Made by a program: the position numbers and the translations under genes. 10,836 nt of DNA. Origin: Acidimicrobiia bacterium. GTDB taxonomy: Bacteria > Actinomycetota > Acidimicrobiia > Acidimicrobiales > JACDCH01. Location of the stretch: contig JACDCH010000390.1 in assembly GCA_013694495.1 (NCBI GenBank), forward strand, positions 1 through 10,836, in the 5' to 3' direction. This document shows positions 9,301 through 10,836 of this stretch, one piece after another. Positions within the stretch are counted from its first letter, which is position 1; the number at the start of each line of letters is the position of its first letter. The notes below the pieces were generated by a model. That model was not told the origin of the DNA, searched no databases, and worked only from the letters and a program-made list of their open reading frames with translations.

Positions 9301-10103
9301 CCGTCCGAGGACATGTCGAGGCCCTGGGCGTGGCCGAACTGGCCCGTCGAAGGTCCCGCTGTCACGTGCGCCAGCCTGGTCGAGCCGGGCTCGTCGAACC
9401 GCCCGTCGGCGTCCACGTCTCGGTCGACCACGAACGTCTCGATGGCATCGGCGCCGCCGACGAGGATTGTCTCGCTGATTGTGGTGAACGCGACGTGCCG
9501 CCCGTCCCCGGACATGGCCACGTCCAGGAGCAAGCCGCCGGCCAGCGGGCCGAACGGCTGCCCGGGCGCTTGCACGCGGCTGACGATCGTCGTGTGCGTC
9601 GCTCCTGGTTCGTCGAACAGCCCATCCATGTCGGTGTCCCGGTCCCGGACGTAGACCTGGGCGCGAAAGTTGAACTCGGACGGTGATCCGACTGTGCCCG
9701 AGCCGAAGGCCACGAAGCGGCCGTCGTCCGAGACGCTCTCGTCCCCCAGCAGGAAGGAGGACCGTCCCGAGCTCGGATCGGCGACGTCGGGCGCCGTCTC
9801 GGTCATCCGGGTGATCGCACCGGTGGTGCGGTCGAGCGCGAAGAGGTCAGACGTCGAGCCGTTGGGGTCGTTCGCCACGAGGGTCGGGTCCTGAGAGTCG
9901 AAGAACACCCAACGCCCGTCGGCCGACATCGCGGTCTGGAGGGCGGAAGAACCGCCGGTGTTGGTGTCGTACCGCTCGATCGACAGGATCTGCGGGTCGG
10001 CCGCAGCCGGCGCCGCCTCGAGCACGGGGACCACCACGCACGTGGCCGCAAGGGTCGCCAAGGCGACTGTCGCGCGTGCAACCGCTCGTGACGCGACGTT
10101 CAT
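3312..10103 (-). CDS. Giant multidomain secreted protein with PD40-like propeller, C25-like cysteine peptidase domain and Ig-like repeats
   Basis: The protein has about 2263 residues. The signal peptide spans residues 1-35 (cleavage after APAAA). A TolB/PD40-like propeller (36-475) has blades marked by MSADGRWVFF, SDDGRFVAF, SGDGRHVAF, SSDGRWVVF and SPDGRWLAF; between them sit four DxDxDGxxDE inserts resembling calcium loops. A hexapeptide array occupies 523-570, followed by an unrecognised region (571-850) with Cys pairs. A beta-sandwich (857-964) precedes a PPC-like domain (965-1120; SDPTDTDVFDFDP). Residues 1128-1555 resemble a clan CD (C25, gingipain-like) peptidase: a VVVVGADDIIP strand, then probable catalytic H1408 (AHLDHTGG) and C1442 (SMGCHGG), 34 residues apart as in gingipains. 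Next come an Ig-like domain (1742-1832), six prolines (1833-1838), two ~154-residue Ig-like repeats and a PxKF-like C-terminus (2145-2263). The likely role is an extracellular or surface-bound peptidase or adhesin. The start was chosen for its GGGGA 8 bases upstream; an ATG at 10118 is the alternative, but GGAGG abuts it directly. Confidence 0.93.
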   Translation of the reverse strand: MNVASRAVARATVALATLAATCVVVPVLEAAPAAADPQILSIERYDTNTGGSSALQTAMSADGRWVFFDSQDPTLVANDPNGSTSDLFALDRTTGAITRMTETAPDVADPSSGRSSFLLGDESVSDDGRFVAFGSGTVGSPSEFNFRAQVYVRDRDTDMDGLFDEPGATHTTIVSRVQAPGQPFGPLAGGLLLDVAMSGDGRHVAFTTISETILVGGADAIETFVVDRDVDADGRFDEPGSTRLAHVTAGPSTGQFGHAQGLDMSSDGRWVVFSTNKPLDPQDAGTGQDAYLGDRDVDADGVFDEAGATSNRMLNRFEDGSLAAGLSAPLGISPDGRWLAFDGPTALAPSALGSVLVDRDVDEDGVLDETGQIDHHPFPVIVDDTGGAVRVVDGGRVLAFGRPVGSDTSQTPELYLTEVGDAPLRVTSSVDPAAGSGVYLEAASLSNDGTVVAVQAAGPLTADDVDGGGTDLYVVTVSGTPPATVAATLTPAAPTTPPGATEVAINDIPTEAIRELGLDVATAPNLRRAPNLRRAPNLRRAPNLRRAPLEAIAPNLRRAPNLRRAPLSQFPVDYPGGWPALLAGTPYAGRPSQNVSFGQLLDLLTGVPVVLPAEHALHDLTTGDLDSDGNPLQNLSPAALQLGATPVQSLVYADGRSWCQVLADGSDADCSTLGVVADTSLAELDLRPTAAPVLEAVPALRRPPIGPNRVVLTTAGAPVLDVFLDELKLDVTRIGLLPASLHTQVGAIGAAALDDLDPLRRDELVAVCDLAVFDCAGATVASAGGAGFLRPTARLQDLQGGVDALSVRDLAAVLPSSIEVNDVVTGFLDKSDFPWEDLDLLTSGIQEHAAAPTVLDWTVGFTATGGEAPLPTTAVVSLPAGWRVDPASVVPGAGLALASRPTVTHAAGATTLRFSVTGTTPGSAHTVTFSSLPSLRVGPAEARVDVVAGGVTGSSGPATVTVVESADAGPDAGSAQPLEGDVLRFGYLSDPTDTDVFDFDPAVGTVVGVRLSHLAGDADLVLYGPPADSVGAGPSDQPTRAIGPTVAPLEDDAGDLLPGTGPGSPAADADAGGLVGETVAARSATVGSDVEAAEAVGADLLEVRPYAGATSDLPYVLRVREVVPDQVPTCPAYARSGGVPGAPPDLGSLPAGLDTLILVAQERMGDTFGTAGAAAVVAASQALATAPDVNGVVLPVEADATVAAAYAAWNANPCDADAANAVVAAISGLVMDIRAVHPDLANVVVVGADDIIPMARLLDTTRWGNEAGYADTFDVATSLYGAFAGSRYLSDDPYGDVDPIPWANRRLYVPDLAVGRLVEAPAEIVSQVDTFLASGGRLDAGRASVSGYDFMTDGATRAATLLQQSLTTAGGAPAVLDTHISETWTSADLLGDLAEAPDAAAVYAHLDHTGGQPADQADPGFTAADVAAAIPAGARLVFSMGCHGGLSVSDAVVGGGDNAADLAAAVTGEGAVYLATTGFGYGDQATVALHERLMALFARNLDGTLTVGDAVAFAKQQYFATQGLYGGYDEKALESTVLYGIPMYRVGDEDPVRPPRTNRIPAPIGGGLSAIDLVVEPTFTPRTGPTGTFYEGTLPGQDLPGTVAVPGRPILPSVEIDVTPAGLPNGIAAHGALVTAIDDVTTEALDAAFATATLDLGANEAENAPVGVSFPSVFATIATATDPDGLVGAEGLLQRQTLVAIPARYTDDATPDPAGVGILERFGTVGVRVFYSSSVDHDSPAVGPVSGNVDDGSITLTATADDPSGIAQAVALLDDGTGWRPLVLVPTGGVYRATTPVASDEVRFLVQVVDGAGNVGTASNKAALLLGTPGDAPPPPPPLTPVAVTLDPAPVPGAYTTSAPQITASGGTAPLTVAVDGGTAVPYTAPFTPAGLADGGHTVVVTDAGDDQASATFRTDATPPDVAITCPSGSVLTGSSSSAPWTASDPTSGLTTPASGSVALDTSTPGSRSAVAPTAIDNAGNERSGVSCGYTVVDDLTITLTPTPAVGEYTQAPPSITVNGGSGTRTVSIDGGQASTYTAPFTPVGVADGSHDVVATDGGGDQASAAFRTDATPPTVGITCPSGPVTTGSTATASWAAFDATSGLTTPATGTVVLDTSTIGTRTAIAPTAIDAAGNQRSGVTCAYEVDYEFLGFQQPIDNGDVLNVVSGRDVIVPVPIRLARDEGPAAQVVTGVVVTSIACPAFAEDRIERLLPKKTPAGSIAHPVGSGDYTYALGVSRGATGCRSVVLTLADGTSHVALVRFR
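3666..4589 (-). repeat. Tandem duplication of a ~462-base Ig-like unit inside the giant gene
   Basis: Two in-frame units, roughly 4589-4128 and 4127-3666, are offset by exactly 462 bases (154 residues), measured at two anchors: the bases encoding YTAPF and those encoding ITCPSG. Both units share, in order, YTAPFTP, DQASA-FRTDATPP, ITCPSG, SGLTTPA and APTAID-AGN-RSGV-C. Each unit carries two cysteines (ITCPSG and near its end), suggesting one disulfide per unit. Such tandem Ig-like units usually act as stalks or adhesive modules on the cell surface. The copies have diverged at many positions, so the duplication is not very recent. Confidence 0.85.
8394..8537 (-). repeat. Eight-unit hexapeptide array (APNLRR type) in the giant protein
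   Basis: Six 18-base direct repeats (8413-8448 and 8467-8538 on the plus strand) differ at only a few, mostly synonymous, bases and encode APNLRR. In frame the order is APNLRR four times, APLEAI, APNLRR twice, APLSQF, so the six-residue period is never broken across residues 523-570. The near-identity of the DNA points to recent expansion by slippage or recombination. The regular period with a hydrophobic residue at position 4 or 3 could build a solenoid, and the paired arginines make the surface strongly basic. The function is unknown. Confidence 0.9.
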
Positions 10104-10149
10104 GAACTCGATCCCCATCCTCCGCCGGCGAGCCGGGTGCCCGCCGCGC

Positions 10150-10155
10150 ATCTTA
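10150..10155 (-). promoter_or_regulatory. Possible -10 element for the giant secreted protein gene
   Basis: On the minus strand the bases read TAAGAT, matching the TAnnnT pattern of sigma70-type -10 boxes, within one of the few A/T-rich spots in the 147-base divergent gap. It would place transcription start about 40 bases before the ATG at 10103. No convincing -35 is visible at the right spacing, so this is tentative. Confidence 0.25.
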
Positions 10156-10250
10156 AGCGTCCACCGTGCAGGAGCGCCCGGTAACGGTCGGTGTTCACCC
10201 GCACGGATGAGCCGTGCTCGCCGGCATCGACGCGGCAACACTGGTGCTCG

Positions 10251-10836
10251 ATGGGGATGGAGCTCGCCGCCTACGTGCCGCGCCTGGCGGGCCGGCTGCT
10301 GGCGGCCGGGCCCCCCGGAACGGCGCACGTGCTCGACGGCACGTTGGCGTTCTACGACGTCTCCGGCTTCACCCGGCTGAGTGAGCGGCTCGCTCGAGCC
10401 GGCCGCATCGGGGCGGAACTGACGAAGGCGGCGATCAACGCCGTCTTCGAGCCGGCCATCGGCGCCCTCCTCGACGCCGGGGGTGACGTCCTGAAATTTG
10501 GCGGCGACGCGCTGCTCGTGTGGTTCGACGGACCGGGGCACGCGGAGCAGGCGGCGGTGGCGTCGGCCGGGCTGCAGCGCCTCATCGCGACCGTCGGGCG
10601 GGTCGAATCCGCATCGGGTCCGGTGCGGCTGCGCATGTCGGCCGGCCTGGAGTCCGGCCCGGTCACCTTCGTGCTCGCGCCGCGACCGCACCACGACCTC
10701 CTGGTCGCCGGCACCACGGTCGACGCCACGCTCCGGCTCGAGGCGGCGGCCGCCGCCGGTCAGGTGCTGGTGGGGCCGAGCGCTTCCGGGCAGCTGCGTC
10801 CGGCATGGACCGCCGGCGAGCGGCTCCGCGTCGGGG
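10251..10836 (+). CDS. Class III adenylate/guanylate cyclase-domain protein, C-terminus cut by window edge
   Basis: About 195 residues are visible and the frame remains open at the right edge. The catalytic domain begins almost at once. FYDVSGFTRLSERLA gives the first metal-binding Asp (D36); GDVLKFGGDALLVWFDG gives the Lys of the purine pocket (K82) and the second metal Asp (D86); RMSAGLESG and LLVAGTTVDATLRLE follow. In the last motif the usual VNxAAR reads VDATLR: the transition-state Arg is kept (R162) but the Asn is replaced by Asp (D158). A short N-terminus leading straight into a cyclase domain is typical of the soluble-adenylyl-cyclase-like proteins, which usually continue with a second cyclase domain and then an ATPase/TPR region; that continuation cannot be seen here. 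No signal peptide or membrane segment is present, so it is probably cytoplasmic. The start is ATG 10251 (or the ATG two codons later); the ribosome binding site is weak. It is divergent from the giant secreted protein gene. Confidence 0.9.
   Translation, partial: MGMELAAYVPRLAGRLLAAGPPGTAHVLDGTLAFYDVSGFTRLSERLARAGRIGAELTKAAINAVFEPAIGALLDAGGDVLKFGGDALLVWFDGPGHAEQAAVASAGLQRLIATVGRVESASGPVRLRMSAGLESGPVTFVLAPRPHHDLLVAGTTVDATLRLEAAAAAGQVLVGPSASGQLRPAWTAGERLRVG

Noticed and set aside
10030..10048. Possible lipobox (LAATC) in the giant protein signal peptide
   Set aside because: The residue before Cys is Thr rather than Gly, Ala or Ser, and a good signal peptidase I site (APAAA before Asp) follows, so a lipoprotein is unlikely.
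10104..10694. Upstream extension of the giant gene frame
   Set aside because: The frame stays open by chance, but the extension runs antisense to the cyclase gene, would bury the signal peptide and has no supporting features.

Overview
The window is very GC-rich, with G/C at nearly every third codon position. This suggests a high-GC actinobacterium, possibly of the Acidimicrobiia type, but there is no rRNA or other taxonomic marker, so that placement is a guess. No mobile elements, tRNAs, rRNAs or CRISPR arrays were seen. Five protein genes fill almost all of the sequence: four on the minus strand and one on the plus strand at the right edge.

Layout, left to right. (1) 1-1744, minus: a secreted double beta-propeller protein, cut by the window edge. 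Its N-terminal half looks NHL/SMP-30-like and its C-terminal half is a PQQ-type propeller. (2) 1914-1956: a long, nearly perfect hairpin, probably the terminator of the next gene. (3) 1974-2372, minus: a small secreted protein of unknown function with a clear signal peptide and a strong ribosome binding site. (4) 2627-3268, minus: a Crp/Fnr-family regulator with an intact cyclic-nucleotide pocket signature and a helix-turn-helix. (5) 3312-10103, minus: a giant secreted protein of about 2263 residues. In order it carries a PD40/TolB-like propeller with calcium-loop-like inserts, an eight-unit hexapeptide array, a PPC-like beta domain, a clan CD (C25/gingipain-like) cysteine peptidase-like domain, tandem Ig-like repeats and a degenerate PxKF-like C-terminus. 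(6) 10251-10836, plus: the start of a class III nucleotidyl cyclase, divergent from the giant gene and cut by the window edge.

The arrangement is suggestive. A likely cAMP producer (the cyclase) and a likely cAMP-responsive regulator (the Crp-like protein) flank the giant secreted protein. The giant gene and the crp-like gene are co-directional and 43 bases apart, so they could be co-transcribed. A regulatory link between cAMP and this exoprotein is inference from gene order only. Three of the five products carry secretion signals, so much of the locus serves the cell surface or exterior.
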